A stretch of 38,218 nt of DNA from Ancylobacter lacus. GTDB lineage: Bacteria > Pseudomonadota > Alphaproteobacteria > Rhizobiales > Xanthobacteraceae. The translations under genes were made by a program, and so were the position numbers. The notes below the pieces were generated by a model. The model worked only from the letters and a program-made list of their open reading frames with translations. It was not told the origin of the DNA and did no database searches. Numbering within the stretch: position 1 is the first letter of the stretch; the number at the start of each line of letters is the position of its first letter. Location: positions 1 through 38,218 of the forward strand of contig NZ_JAHBGE010000030.1 in NCBI RefSeq assembly GCF_018390635.1, in the 5' to 3' direction. Below, in pieces: positions 15,580 through 26,822 of this stretch.

Positions 15580-16866
15580 ATGAGTGGACTCTGGCAGCGC
15601 CTTTCAAGCCGCGTGCGGTCGCAGTCCGGCAGAGGCCTGGTGGCCGCCAGTATCTGGCAGCTCTCGAACTACCTCATCCCGCTGGTGACCTTTCCGTATC
15701 TCGCCCGGGTGCTGGGAGTGGAAGGGTTCGGTCTCGTCGGCCTCGCCACCAGCATCATGGCCTACGCGCTGCTCGTCACCGACTGGGGCTTCGCGCTGAC
15801 GGCCACCCAGGCGGTAGCCCGCCATAAGGACGACAAGGCGGCGATCAGCCGCATCATCTGGTCCACCGTGGCCGCCAAGTTCCTGCTGGCCGTGGTCTGC
15901 GCGATCTGCGTCGCGGGTGTCGCCATCTTCGGCGCCGCCGACCTGCGCCCGGTGATCCTGATGGCGCTCGTCATCCTGTTCGCCAACGTCTTCAACATCG
16001 ACTGGGCGCTGCGCGGCGTCGGCGATCTCGGCAGCTTCGCCAGCATCTCCATCGTCGGCCGCGTCGCCGCCATTCCGCCGCTCTTCGTCCTGGTGCGGGA
16101 TGCCGGCGATGCCAACATGGCGGTGCTGACCACCGGCATAGGCGGCGTCGTGATCGCGGTGCTGAGCCAGTGGCGTGCGCTGCGGCTCGGCCTGATCGGA
16201 CGGCCGAGCACCTCCTTCGGCGCCATCGCCGAGGCGTTGAAGGACGGCGCCCACGTCTTCGGCGCCACCACGGTGATCAGCCTCTACACCAACACCATCA
16301 CCGTGGTGCTGGGCATGTGGGGCGGGCCGGGAGAAGTGGGCCTCTACTCCGCGGCGGACCGCATCAAGCGGCCGGTCTATTCGCTGCTCTCGCCGATCGG
16401 TCTGGTCTTCTTTCCGCGCATGAGCACGCTGACCACCACCGACGAGGGGGCCGCCGCCCAGATGGCCCGTCGCCTGCTCCTGTTCCAGGGCGGCACCTCC
16501 TTTGCGCTGGCGCTGGCGCTGACCCTGTTCGCGCCGCTCGTGGTCCGAATCCTGCTTGGGGCCCAGTTCGAGTCGGTTGTGCCGGTGCTGCGCATCCTGG
16601 GATGGACCGTGTTCATGGTCGGGCTCAGCAATGTTCTGGGGCTGATGATCATGCTGCCCTTCGGCATGAAGAAGGCCTTCACCTACTGCATCATATGCGG
16701 CGCGGTGGCCGGCACGGTCTCGATGTTCCCGCTGATCTATTTCTTCGGCGCGGAAGGCGCTGCCGCCGCTGCCCTCATTTCCGAGGGCGCGGTCACCACC
16801 TCGATGCTGTTCGTCCTGTCCCGCCGCTTTCACTGGATGCGTTTCAAAGGGTTCCGTCATGTCTGA
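15580..16866 (+). CDS. Wzx-like lipid-linked oligosaccharide flippase
   Basis: This 428-residue polytopic protein has about 12-14 hydrophobic helices, the size and layout of Polysaccharide_synt (MOP superfamily) flippases. It opens with SIWQLSNYLIPLVTFPYLARVLG, the typical first-helix signature of Wzx proteins, and has DWALRGVGD and the RIKRPVYSLLSPIGLVFFPRMS segment seen in many members. It would flip undecaprenyl-diphosphate-linked repeat units into the periplasm, where the Wzy-like proteins act. The stop overlaps the next ATG by 8 bp (16859-16866). The ribosome site upstream is weak. It is the only flippase in the window, so it may serve the whole locus although it is in a separate transcript. 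Confidence 0.9.
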   Translation: MSGLWQRLSSRVRSQSGRGLVAASIWQLSNYLIPLVTFPYLARVLGVEGFGLVGLATSIMAYALLVTDWGFALTATQAVARHKDDKAAISRIIWSTVAAKFLLAVVCAICVAGVAIFGAADLRPVILMALVILFANVFNIDWALRGVGDLGSFASISIVGRVAAIPPLFVLVRDAGDANMAVLTTGIGGVVIAVLSQWRALRLGLIGRPSTSFGAIAEALKDGAHVFGATTVISLYTNTITVVLGMWGGPGEVGLYSAADRIKRPVYSLLSPIGLVFFPRMSTLTTTDEGAAAQMARRLLLFQGGTSFALALALTLFAPLVVRILLGAQFESVVPVLRILGWTVFMVGLSNVLGLMIMLPFGMKKAFTYCIICGAVAGTVSMFPLIYFFGAEGAAAAALISEGAVTTSMLFVLSRRFHWMRFKGFRHV

Positions 16867-17941
16867 AATTCTCGTCGTCGGCGCCGGTTTCGCCGGCGCG
16901 GTCTGTGCCGAGCGCCTGGCCAGCAAGGGCCACACGGTGCGCGTCATCGACCGCCGTCCCCACATCGCCGGCAACGCCTATGACGAATATGACGAGCACG
17001 GCGTGCTGATCCATCGCTACGGCCCGCACATCTTCCACACCAACGGCAAGCGCATCTTCGAGTATCTCAGCCGGTTCACCGACTGGCGCTTCTACGAGCA
17101 CCGGGTGCTCGCCGAGGTGCGCGGGCAGCAGGTGCCGATCCCGATCAACCGCACCACGCTCAATGCCCTCTACGATCTCGACCTCGACGAGGCCGGCGCG
17201 GCCGCCTTCTTCGAGAAGGTGCGCACCCCCCGCTCGCCCATCCAGACCAGCGAGGACGTGGTGCTCAACAGCGTGGGGCCGGAGCTGTGCGACCTGTTCT
17301 TCCGCGGCTACACCCGCAAGCAGTGGGGCCGCGATCTGTCCGAGCTGTCGGCGGGCGTGGCGGCACGCATCCCCACCCGCACCAATGACGACGACCGCTA
17401 CTTCACCGACACCTTCCAGTTCATGCCCGCCGCCGGCTACACCGTGATGTTCCAGAACATGCTGGACCATCCGAACATCACCGTCGAACTGGGCGTGGAG
17501 CTGTCGGCGCAGGACCGCAGCGCCTACGACCACATCGTCTATACCGGCCCGATCGACGAGTATTTCGGCTACTGCTTCGGCCGCCTGCCCTATCGCAGCC
17601 TGAATTTCGAGCACCAGCATCTGCCGGATGTCGACCAGGTCCAGAAGGTCGGCACGGTGAACTACCCCAACGAGCACGACTACACCCGCATCACCGAGTT
17701 CAAGCACCTGAGCGGCCAGAAGGTCGCCGGCACCTCGATCGTGCGGGAATACCCCGCGGCCGAAGGCGACCCCTATTACCCCGTCCCGCGCCCCGAGAAC
17801 GAGGCGCTGTTCCAGCAGTACCGCGCCCTCGCCGACAAGGAGAGCAACGTTCTGTTCGTCGGCCGGCTGGCGCAATATCGCTACTACAACATGGACCAGG
17901 TCGTGGGTGCGGCCCTGGCCGCGGTCGAGGACATCGCATGA
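16859..17941 (+). CDS. glf: UDP-galactopyranose mutase
   Basis: This 360-residue flavoenzyme interconverts UDP-galactopyranose and UDP-galactofuranose in the cytoplasm. The N-terminus ILVVGAGFAGAVCAERLA carries the FAD-binding GxGxxG (residues 8-13). RYGPHIFHTN and the substrate-loop segments FFRGYTRKQWG and ARIPTRTNDDDRYF are diagnostic of bacterial Glf, as is the C-terminal FVGRLAQYRYYNMDQVVGAAL. Length agrees with the family (360-390 aa). It is placed between a flippase and a glycosyltransferase by overlapping reading frames, so galactofuranose should be part of the glycan built here. Confidence 0.97.
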   Translation: MSEILVVGAGFAGAVCAERLASKGHTVRVIDRRPHIAGNAYDEYDEHGVLIHRYGPHIFHTNGKRIFEYLSRFTDWRFYEHRVLAEVRGQQVPIPINRTTLNALYDLDLDEAGAAAFFEKVRTPRSPIQTSEDVVLNSVGPELCDLFFRGYTRKQWGRDLSELSAGVAARIPTRTNDDDRYFTDTFQFMPAAGYTVMFQNMLDHPNITVELGVELSAQDRSAYDHIVYTGPIDEYFGYCFGRLPYRSLNFEHQHLPDVDQVQKVGTVNYPNEHDYTRITEFKHLSGQKVAGTSIVREYPAAEGDPYYPVPRPENEALFQQYRALADKESNVLFVGRLAQYRYYNMDQVVGAALAAVEDIA

Positions 17942-19221
17942 CGACACAGCCGCCGAAGGTCGCCATTTTCGAGGACACCCCGCCGCGGCGCCATGCCGGC
18001 GGCCCGCCCGGCTATCTCTGGCACCTGCGCGAGGGGCTGAAGAAGATCGGGGACGACACGGTCGCCTTCGTCACCGGAACCGAGGGTTTCGGGGTGCCGC
18101 CGTCCCGCATCGGCAATCTGGTCAATTCGACGCGGCGCCTGTCGGACCCGCTCTGGCGGGCGCTGAAGACCTACGGGCCCTCCGAGCTCAACCGCGAGGT
18201 GAAGTGGCTCACCCAGCGCCGCTTCCGCCAGGACGGACTGCCGGGCTGGGCCGAGGCGCAGCTCGTCGCCCGCCCGCCGGACATCCTGCACTGCCACAAG
18301 CTGATCAACCTGCTGCAGGCCCATAACAGCCTCGTCCGGCTGGGCCTGCGCGACAAGGTTTCCCTCGTCGTCACCACCCATTCGCCCGAGGTCCCCTCCC
18401 GCGAGCGTGTGGACATGATGCGCCGGGTCGGGCTGCTCGGCGCGGCCGAGCCGCTGATGGAGAGCCGGCTGGCCGAGATGGACCGCCTGGCGCTGTCCGT
18501 CACCGACCATTTCATCTTTCCCTGCGCCGAGGCGACCGAACCCTATTTCGCCACCTGGCCGGACTTCACCGCCCACGCCAATGCCGGCAACACCTCCTAT
18601 GTCCTCACCGGCATCGAGGATCCCTCGGCGACGGTGGTGAAGGATCACTTCCCGCTGCCGCGCGACAAGAAGGTGTTCGCCTTCGTCGGCCGCCACAACG
18701 CCGTGAAGGGCTACGATCTCCTCGCCTCGGTCGCGCGGCGCGACCGGCTGCCCGAATCCGTGTTCATCGCGGTGGCGGGCGTGGAAGGGCCGGAGGCGAC
18801 GCCCAGCCATCCCCGCTGGAAGGAATTCGGCTGGACCGACAAGGCCCTCAGCCTGATCGCCGCCAGCGACGCGCTGATCCTGCCCAACCGCAGCACCTAT
18901 TTCGATCTGGTCTCGGTGGAGACCCTTTCGGTGGGTGTGCCGATCATCGCCAGCGCGACGGGTGGCAACAAGCGGCTGGGCGCGCTCTCCGAGGGCGTCA
19001 TCCTGTTCGAGCCCACCGAGAGCGGCATGGAAGAGGCCATCGCCAGGGCGGCGGCGATTCCGAAAGAGCGCCTGCTGGAGATGGGGCGGCAGAACCGCGC
19101 CCTGTTCGAGCGTCTTCTCACCAACGCGGCATTCGCGCAGCAGTATCTCGGCGTCTACCGGGAGATTCAGGAGCGCTTCGCTTCCGGGCAGCTCCGCCGC
19201 CGCACCAGCGCGGCGGCCTGA
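17938..19221 (+). CDS. GT4-like glycosyltransferase, candidate galactofuranosyltransferase
   Basis: This 427-residue protein has GT-B features: a VAIFEDTPPRRHAGGPPGYLWHL start with a glycine-rich loop, ILHCHKLINLLQAHNSL in the acceptor domain, and a donor domain with KKVFAFVGRHNAVKGYDLLASVA and ASDALILPNRSTYFDLVSVETLSVGVPIIASATGG. The usual E-x7-E motif is degenerate: the first Glu position is Thr, and only the second Glu (in SVETLS) is kept. Because its ATG overlaps the glf stop (ATGA, 17938-17941), I infer that it uses UDP-galactofuranose. The sequence alone does not prove this. It is the last gene of the plus-strand trio. Confidence 0.8.
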   Translation: MTTQPPKVAIFEDTPPRRHAGGPPGYLWHLREGLKKIGDDTVAFVTGTEGFGVPPSRIGNLVNSTRRLSDPLWRALKTYGPSELNREVKWLTQRRFRQDGLPGWAEAQLVARPPDILHCHKLINLLQAHNSLVRLGLRDKVSLVVTTHSPEVPSRERVDMMRRVGLLGAAEPLMESRLAEMDRLALSVTDHFIFPCAEATEPYFATWPDFTAHANAGNTSYVLTGIEDPSATVVKDHFPLPRDKKVFAFVGRHNAVKGYDLLASVARRDRLPESVFIAVAGVEGPEATPSHPRWKEFGWTDKALSLIAASDALILPNRSTYFDLVSVETLSVGVPIIASATGGNKRLGALSEGVILFEPTESGMEEAIARAAAIPKERLLEMGRQNRALFERLLTNAAFAQQYLGVYREIQERFASGQLRRRTSAAA

Positions 19222-19222
19222 C

Positions 19223-19241
19223 GGGCGGGCTCAGCCCGCCC
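19223..19241. terminator. Stem-loop between convergent genes
   Basis: An 8-bp GC stem with a 3-nt loop (19223-19230 with 19234-19241) fills the 25-bp gap between the glycosyltransferase stop and the ATP12 gene stop. It could serve both strands, although no strong T-tract follows on either side. Confidence 0.55.
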
Positions 19242-19246
19242 CCGGA

Positions 19247-20023
19247 TTATTCCACCCCGAGAGGCGGCAGCAGGGCCAGCACCCGGGCCGCCGCCTCGAA
19301 GTCCCGCCAGCGGGCGGCGCGCCGGGCCAGCGCCTCGGCATCCTGGCCCCACAACTCCTCCTGAACCTCCTCGTCGATATGGGCGGCGCGCCACGCCGCC
19401 TCCGCGGGGAGGAAGCCGCGCCACACCGCCAGCGCCAGCAGCGCCGAGCCGGAGAGCGTCGTCAGCAAATTGAGCGCGGCGAGCCGCAGCGGCTCGTCCG
19501 GCAGGGCGGCGGCGATCGCGTCCAGCGAGCGCTGGGGCTGGGCGACATGCATCACCCCCTCGGCGAGGATGAAGCGGGCGCCGAACCGCCCATGCACCCA
19601 GTCCAGCACCGGGTCCCACAGCTCGGCCTGCAGCGCCACCAGCCGCGCCGGGCCGTCGCTGCGGTAGCAGAGCAGGTCGCTGCCGGAATAGCGGACGATC
19701 TCGCCGGCTGTTTCCGACAGGTGCCGGGACACCCCGTCGAGCGCCGAATTGACCAGCCGCACCACCGGCATCGTCACCGGGTCGATCCGCTCGCCCTGCC
19801 CGGCCCATTCCAGCGCCATGTGATCGGCCAGCGCCCGGGCCGGCACCTCGACCAGATGGCGGCCCGGAGTGCGCACTGGCCGGCCGTCCAGCTCCACCCG
19901 CCAGGCGCCCTCGACACCGCCGGCGCTCGCCCCGGTGTAGAAGCGGCGCGGCAGCGGGGGACGATCGGCGGCGGCGCGAATGGCGTCCGGCCGTGCGGTC
20001 TGCGAACCCGTGTCCTCAGTCAT
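19247..20023 (-). CDS. ATP12-family F1-ATPase assembly chaperone
   Basis: This 258-residue protein matches the ATP12 family, shared by mitochondria and alphaproteobacteria, which assists F1-ATPase alpha-subunit assembly. Visible signatures are RRFYTGASAGGVEGAWRVELDGRPVRTPGR, ALADHMALEWAGQGERIDPVTMP, SGSDLLCYRSDGP, LWDPVLDWVHGRFG and the C-terminal AWRAAHIDEEVQEELWGQD. The length is normal. The start ATG at 20023 overlaps the stop of the HAD gene in an ATGA, so the two are probably co-translated. This HAD-ATP12 pairing is common in Hyphomicrobiales and is part of the evidence for the lineage. Confidence 0.93.
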   Translation of the reverse strand: MTEDTGSQTARPDAIRAAADRPPLPRRFYTGASAGGVEGAWRVELDGRPVRTPGRHLVEVPARALADHMALEWAGQGERIDPVTMPVVRLVNSALDGVSRHLSETAGEIVRYSGSDLLCYRSDGPARLVALQAELWDPVLDWVHGRFGARFILAEGVMHVAQPQRSLDAIAAALPDEPLRLAALNLLTTLSGSALLALAVWRGFLPAEAAWRAAHIDEEVQEELWGQDAEALARRAARWRDFEAAARVLALLPPLGVE

Positions 20024-20691
20024 CGCGGCATGTCCCAGATCGTTTGCAGCGTCGGCACCAGCGCCCCGGCATGCCGGACCAGATGCTGCGCGCCGGATTC
20101 TTCCAGCAGGTCGCTGGTGTGGTAGCCCCAGGTGACGCCCACCGCATGGACGCCGGCGGCGCGGGCCATCACCATGTCGTAGGAGGTGTCGCCGATCATG
20201 ACCGTATCGGCCGCTCCGGCGCCGGTTTCCGCCATCGCCTGCAGCACCATGGCGGGATGCGGCTTGGAGGGCGCGGTGTCGGCGGTCTGGATGGTGACGA
20301 AGCGATCCTGCCAGCCATTATGGCTCAGCACCGCCGCCACCCCACGCTGCGACTTGCCGGTGGCGAGGCCGAGCAGCACGTCGTCGCGGGCGGCGAGATG
20401 GTCGAGCAGTTCCGCGATGCCGCCGTAAAGCGGCTCGGAGAAACCGGGCTCCGCGCGCTGGGCGTGGAAGGCGTGCTTGTAGTGCTCCGCAAGCTCCTCG
20501 GCGGGAAAGCCCGGGGCGTCGCCGCCGAGCCGGCGCATGGCGGTCACCAGCGAGAGCCCGACCACGCCCAGCAGCGCCGGACGCGGCGGCACCGGCATGT
20601 CGAGCGCCTGGAAGGCGCGGGTCATGGCGGTGACGATGACATTCTGGCTGTCGACGAGCGTGCCGTCGCAATCGAACAGGACGAGCTTCAC
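20020..20691 (-). CDS. HAD-superfamily phosphatase, phosphoglycolate-phosphatase-like
   Basis: This 223-residue HAD hydrolase has motif I LVLFDCDGTLVDS (DCDGT at 7-11, nucleophile D7), the alpha-helical cap with YGGIAELLDHL, motif II LGLATGKSQRG, the motif III lysine region APSKPHPAMV and motif IV VMIGDTSYDMVMA. It resembles the Gph/Gs1-like subfamily, so a small phosphorylated metabolite is the likely substrate, but which one is not readable. The start is a GTG at 20691 with GAGG 7 nt upstream, giving an N-terminus exactly at motif I. Longer frames would run back through the tRNA gene. It lies 43 bp downstream of tRNA-Val and is coupled to the ATP12 gene. Confidence 0.9.
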   Translation of the reverse strand: MKLVLFDCDGTLVDSQNVIVTAMTRAFQALDMPVPPRPALLGVVGLSLVTAMRRLGGDAPGFPAEELAEHYKHAFHAQRAEPGFSEPLYGGIAELLDHLAARDDVLLGLATGKSQRGVAAVLSHNGWQDRFVTIQTADTAPSKPHPAMVLQAMAETGAGAADTVMIGDTSYDMVMARAAGVHAVGVTWGYHTSDLLEESGAQHLVRHAGALVPTLQTIWDMPR

Positions 20692-20734
20692 GGAGGGGCC
20701 TCGCTGCTGCCGCGCCCCTGGTGGCACGGACCCT

Positions 20735-20810
20735 TGGTGGGCGGTGACGGGCTCGAACCGCCGACCCTCTCGGTGTAAACGAGATGCTCTACCAACTGAG
20801 CTAACCGCCC
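20735..20810 (-). tRNA. tRNA-Val (anticodon UAC)
   Basis: The minus strand folds into a full cloverleaf: acceptor GGGCGGT with ACCGCCC, a D-arm with GCTC...GAGC, an anticodon arm with loop TTTACAC (anticodon TAC), a T-arm with GGCGG-TTCGAAC-CCGTC, discriminator A, and a genome-encoded CCA at the 3' end (20735-20737). Without CCA the gene ends at 20738. Confidence 0.97.
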
Positions 20811-20842
20811 ATCGCGCGAGCCTGACGGCCGCTTCGACCGCC

Positions 20843-20870
20843 TTTAAGCATCGGCACGGCGCAGGAGCAA
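20843..20870 (-). promoter_or_regulatory. Candidate sigma-70 promoter of tRNA-Val
   Basis: Read on the minus strand, TTGCTC and CTTAAA are separated by 16 bp, which places the expected transcription start about 25 nt before the tRNA 5' end at 20810. The match is moderate. This transcript may also supply the HAD and ATP12 genes. Confidence 0.4.
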
Positions 20871-20941
20871 GCCACAAACGGCCTCACGCCGCCGGACCGC
20901 ACAACCTGCCTTAGCCGGAGGCCAGGCCAGCGCGGGGCCCT

Positions 20942-20984
20942 TCAGACGCCCGGCTGGCGCGGCGCGCCGGCCCGGGGCGTCTGA
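20942..20984 (-). terminator. Long stem-loop downstream of hupB
   Basis: A 10-bp outer stem (20942-20951 with 20975-20984) continues into an 8-bp inner stem (20952-20959 with 20965-20972, one G-T pair). It starts 12 bp past the hupB stop. There is no U-tract on the minus strand, but the stability makes it the likely 3' end of the hupB mRNA. Confidence 0.6.
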
Positions 20985-20996
20985 TAGCGCAACGGA

Positions 20997-21275
20997 TCAG
21001 CCGTTGACGATGTCCTTCAGGCCCTTGCCGGGCGTGAACTTCGGCGCCTTGGAAGCCTCGATCTTCACCGGGTTGCCGGTGCGGGGATTGCGGCCCTCGC
21101 GCGCGGCGCGGGTGACGACGGAAAAGCTGCCGAAACCGATGAGCTTCACTTCTTCGCCGGCCTTGAGCGATGCCGCAATGGCGTCGAAGGTGGCGTCGAC
21201 CGCAGCCGCCGCGGCAGCCTTGGTCAGCTTCGCCTGCTCCGCCACCGTGGCGACGAGTTCGTTCTTCGTGGTCAT
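20997..21275 (-). CDS. hupB: DNA-binding protein HU
   Basis: This 92-residue nucleoid protein begins MTTKNELVATVAEQAKLTKAAA and has the HU/IHF signature GFGSFSVVTRAAREGRNPRTGNPVKI, including the DNA-inserting arm with RNPRTG and its Pro, followed by the conserved PKFTPGKGLKDIVN. It binds and bends DNA non-specifically as a dimer. The start at 21275 has an AAGGAAGGA ribosome site. Its position directly after lon is standard in alphaproteobacteria. A stem-loop separates it from lon, so it has its own promoter in 21276-21430, where I could not single out clear boxes. Confidence 0.97.
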   Translation of the reverse strand: MTTKNELVATVAEQAKLTKAAAAAAVDATFDAIAASLKAGEEVKLIGFGSFSVVTRAAREGRNPRTGNPVKIEASKAPKFTPGKGLKDIVNG

Positions 21276-21430
21276 GAGACCGGTCCTTCCTTGATTGCAC
21301 AAGAATCGTCGCCGGGTTGCCCCGACGAACGGCCGGGAAGCTTCCCCCAAATTGCGGCGATTGCAAGCACGGAGCCCCCGGAACCCGCATAAATACACGG
21401 TTTCCGCCGAATCTGGAGTACTAAAATACA

Positions 21431-21458
21431 GCGGGCGGCACCTTTCGATGCCGCCCGC
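21431..21458 (-). terminator. Rho-independent terminator of lon
   Basis: A perfect 10-bp stem (21431-21440 with 21449-21458, 8-nt loop) lies 23 bp past the lon stop. On the minus strand it is followed by TGTATTTTAG, a reasonable U-rich tail. Confidence 0.8.
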
Positions 21459-21481
21459 AAATTAGGCGATACAGTCCGGCC

Positions 21482-23926
<2,445 letters not shown>

Positions 23927-24091
23927 GGCTCTTTCCTTTCGGTTGGCGTCAGGGCGGGGCGAGCCGCGCGGCGCGCGGCCTTGCCCGACCTGGCCGCAAG
24001 ACGGCCGGATCGCGAAACCTGATCATTGTGCGGGGGGCGGGAGAGGCTTACCGGGCACGCCGATCCGGTCGGGGACCGGTGGTTGATCCTC

Positions 24092-24120
24092 AGATGGGAA
24101 TCGGGCGGAAAACCGTCAAG
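24092..24120 (-). promoter_or_regulatory. Sigma-32 (RpoH) type heat-shock promoter of lon
   Basis: On the minus strand CTTGACG (24114-24120) and TCCCATCT (24092-24099) are separated by 14 bp. This fits the CTTGAAA-N11-16-CCCCATNT heat-shock consensus well. The predicted start is near 24085, about 160 nt upstream of the lon ATG. Heat-shock control of lon is well established in proteobacteria. Confidence 0.65.
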
Positions 24121-24184
24121 AGACGCCGGCCTCGGGGAACAAAAGCCGGACCGCCGGCGCCGGCCCTGCGGGCAGGCGCCCTGC

Positions 24185-24210
24185 CCGGCCGGGCAGCACC
24201 GCCCGGCCGG
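24185..24210 (-). terminator. Stem-loop downstream of clpX
   Basis: A 10-bp GC stem with a 6-nt loop (24185-24194 with 24201-24210) lies 19 bp past the clpX stop. An alternative overlapping pairing exists at 24181-24196 (a 16-bp palindrome). There is no U-tract, so it may stabilise the 3' end and not terminate on its own. Confidence 0.45.
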
Positions 24211-24229
24211 AGAGAAGGGAAGTGGCGCC

Positions 24230-25501
<1,272 letters not shown>

Positions 25502-25919
25502 GCGTCTCTCCGTCCGCTCGGCGGGCCAGATGCGCCAGCCGCATCCCACCGCGCCTTTCAGTTCGCAGGCCGCCGCGGGCCTCCGATGCGGAGAAACGCG
25601 ACGACTCGGGCTGTCAGCAGGCGGCGTCCCGGGGGTCGAACCGGACCGGACCCGAACCGCGAGGCCGGCCCGAGGGACAGCCAAGCATGCCGTGATCGGC
25701 TCGATCAAGCGGGGCCTCGAACCGATCCACGCCGAAGCGGCGCGGCCGAGACCCTGTCAACACCCTGTCACACCTCCTGCCGAAACTTCTACATCTCGAC
25801 ATGCAAGCGCGATACCGCAACGCACGCAAGTGCCGTGAGATATCGGAGGCTCAGGCTTCCCATATAGGCATGGCGCGTGGCTTTCCAAACACGCCATGCT
25901 TCTACGGCCGGCCGGCCCC
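25502..25919. other. 418-bp clpP-clpX intergenic region
   Basis: No gene is visible. It contains the clpP 3' stem-loop (25868-25899) and a minus-strand TTGACA at 25755-25760. The hexamer 17 bp downstream of that (CTTCGG) is a poor -10, so the box is only suggestive of a clpX promoter. A 7-bp inverted repeat (GGCTGTC/GACAGCC) also lies in the region. Confidence 0.45.
25868..25899 (-). terminator. Stem-loop downstream of clpP
   Basis: GCATGGCG-CGTG (25868-25879) pairs with CACG-CCATGC (25890-25899) around a 10-nt loop, with a 2-nt bulge. It begins 20 bp past the clpP stop. The minus-strand tail is CTATATGGG, not a U-run. Confidence 0.55.
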
Positions 25920-26555
25920 TCAGGATTTGGCCGGAGCCTCGTCGGAGGGGCGCTTCTCGATCACGTTGTCGATCAGGCCGAAGGCCTTGGCCGCGTCGGC
26001 GGTCATGAAGTTGTCGCGCTCCAGCGCGTCCTCCACCGCCTTCAGGTCCTGGCCGGTATGCTTCACATAGATTTCATTCAGCCGCCGCTTCAGGCTTTCG
26101 ACTTCCTTGGCGTGGATGAGAATGTCCGTCACCTGGCCCTGATAGCCGCCGGAGGGCTGGTGGACCATGATTCGGGCGTTCGGCAGCGCGAAGCGCATGC
26201 CCTTCTCGCCGGCGGTGAGCAGCAGCGAGCCCATGGACGCGGCCTGGCCGATGCAAAGCGTGGAAACCGCGGGCTTGATGAACTGCATCGTGTCGTAGAT
26301 CGCCAGCCCCGACGTCACCACCCCACCCGGGGAGTTGATGTACATCGAGATTTCCTTCTTCGGGTTTTCCGCCTCGAGGAAGAGAAGCTGCGCGACCATG
26401 AGGGTCGACATGTTGTCCTCTACCGGGCCGGTCAGAAAGATGATGCGCTCTTTCAGCAGCCGCGAATAAATGTCGTAGGAGCGCTCGCCCCGGTTGGTCT
26501 GCTCGACCACCATCGGAACGAGATAGTTCATGTAGGTATCGATCGGGTCACGCAT
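25920..26555 (-). CDS. clpP: ATP-dependent Clp protease proteolytic subunit ClpP
   Basis: This 211-residue serine protease forms the degradation chamber used by ClpX and ClpA. The catalytic triad is intact: S107 in [12 protein letters not shown]132 in [11 protein letters not shown], and D181 in ERDNFM. The [20 protein letters not shown] segment is also conserved. The first residues [20 protein letters not shown] match the usual alphaproteobacterial N-terminus, supporting the start at 26555 with GAGG 8 nt upstream; an earlier ATG at 26612 is unlikely. It lies between tig and clpX in the classical order. Confidence 0.99.
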   Translation of the reverse strand: MRDPIDTYMNYLVPMVVEQTNRGERSYDIYSRLLKERIIFLTGPVEDNMSTLMVAQLLFLEAENPKKEISMYINSPGGVVTSGLAIYDTMQFIKPAVSTLCIGQAASMGSLLLTAGEKGMRFALPNARIMVHQPSGGYQGQVTDILIHAKEVESLKRRLNEIYVKHTGQDLKAVEDALERDNFMTADAAKAFGLIDNVIEKRPSDEAPAKS

Positions 26556-26667
26556 CTTCTGATCCTCGGCGGGCCGGCAGGAAGGTCGCCCGCGAATCCA
26601 TTCCCGCCCCACAATAGTGGGAAAGAACGTCCCGACCAGCCCGAAGCTCCGATCCGCCGATAGAGAC

Positions 26668-26686
26668 GGGCCGCGTGACGCGGCCC
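26668..26686 (-). terminator. Stem-loop between tig and clpP
   Basis: An 8-bp GC stem with a 3-nt loop (26668-26675 with 26679-26686) is followed on the minus strand by GTCTCTATCGG. It could terminate or attenuate tig transcripts before clpP. Confidence 0.5.
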
Positions 26687-26699
26687 CCTGCGGCGGACG

Positions 26700-26751
26700 G
26701 CGTCCCAGCGTGCGGGACGCTTTGCTTGAGGGGCGCCCCGCGAGGGGCGCC
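26700..26751. repeat. Cluster of two further hairpins and a direct repeat between tig and clpP
   Basis: One 7-bp stem (26700-26706 with 26714-26720) is followed on the plus strand by TTTGCTTG. A second, 8-bp stem with a GCGA tetraloop lies at 26732-26739 and 26744-26751. The 10-bp sequence GAGGGGCGCC occurs twice here (starting near 26728 and 26742). Confidence 0.5.
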
Positions 26752-26822
26752 GGGACGACGTCGCGCCCGGGGGCGTAACGCCGTCTTCGTCACGGCGCCG
26801 GGCGGCGCCGCTTCGCTTTGCC

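Larger units (their letters stand above)
23927..24229. other. 303-bp clpX-lon intergenic region
   Basis: No gene is visible. The region contains the clpX 3' stem-loop (24185-24210), the lon heat-shock promoter (24092-24120) and a lon leader of about 160 nt rich in GC inverted repeats. The ribosome site is just before 23926. Confidence 0.6.

Noticed and set aside
15116..15583. 155-codon plus-strand frame between acyltransferase and flippase
   Set aside because: It has irregular composition, no homologous motif, it overlaps the stem-loops and it runs into the flippase start. It is treated as non-coding.
453..19221. Novel defence or mobile island
   Set aside because: No nuclease, toxin, reverse transcriptase, integrase, transposase or terminal repeats are visible. 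The genes form a recognisable surface-glycan locus.
20020..20877. Longer version of the HAD phosphatase starting at 20877
   Set aside because: The extra 62 residues would be encoded by the tRNA-Val gene. The GTG at 20691 begins right at the conserved first motif and has a ribosome site.
25732..25760. Sigma-70 promoter before clpX using TTGACA at 25755-25760
   Set aside because: The -35 box is perfect, but the hexamer 17 bp downstream (CTTCGG) is a poor -10, and 16- or 18-bp spacers are no better. It is mentioned only within the intergenic entry.
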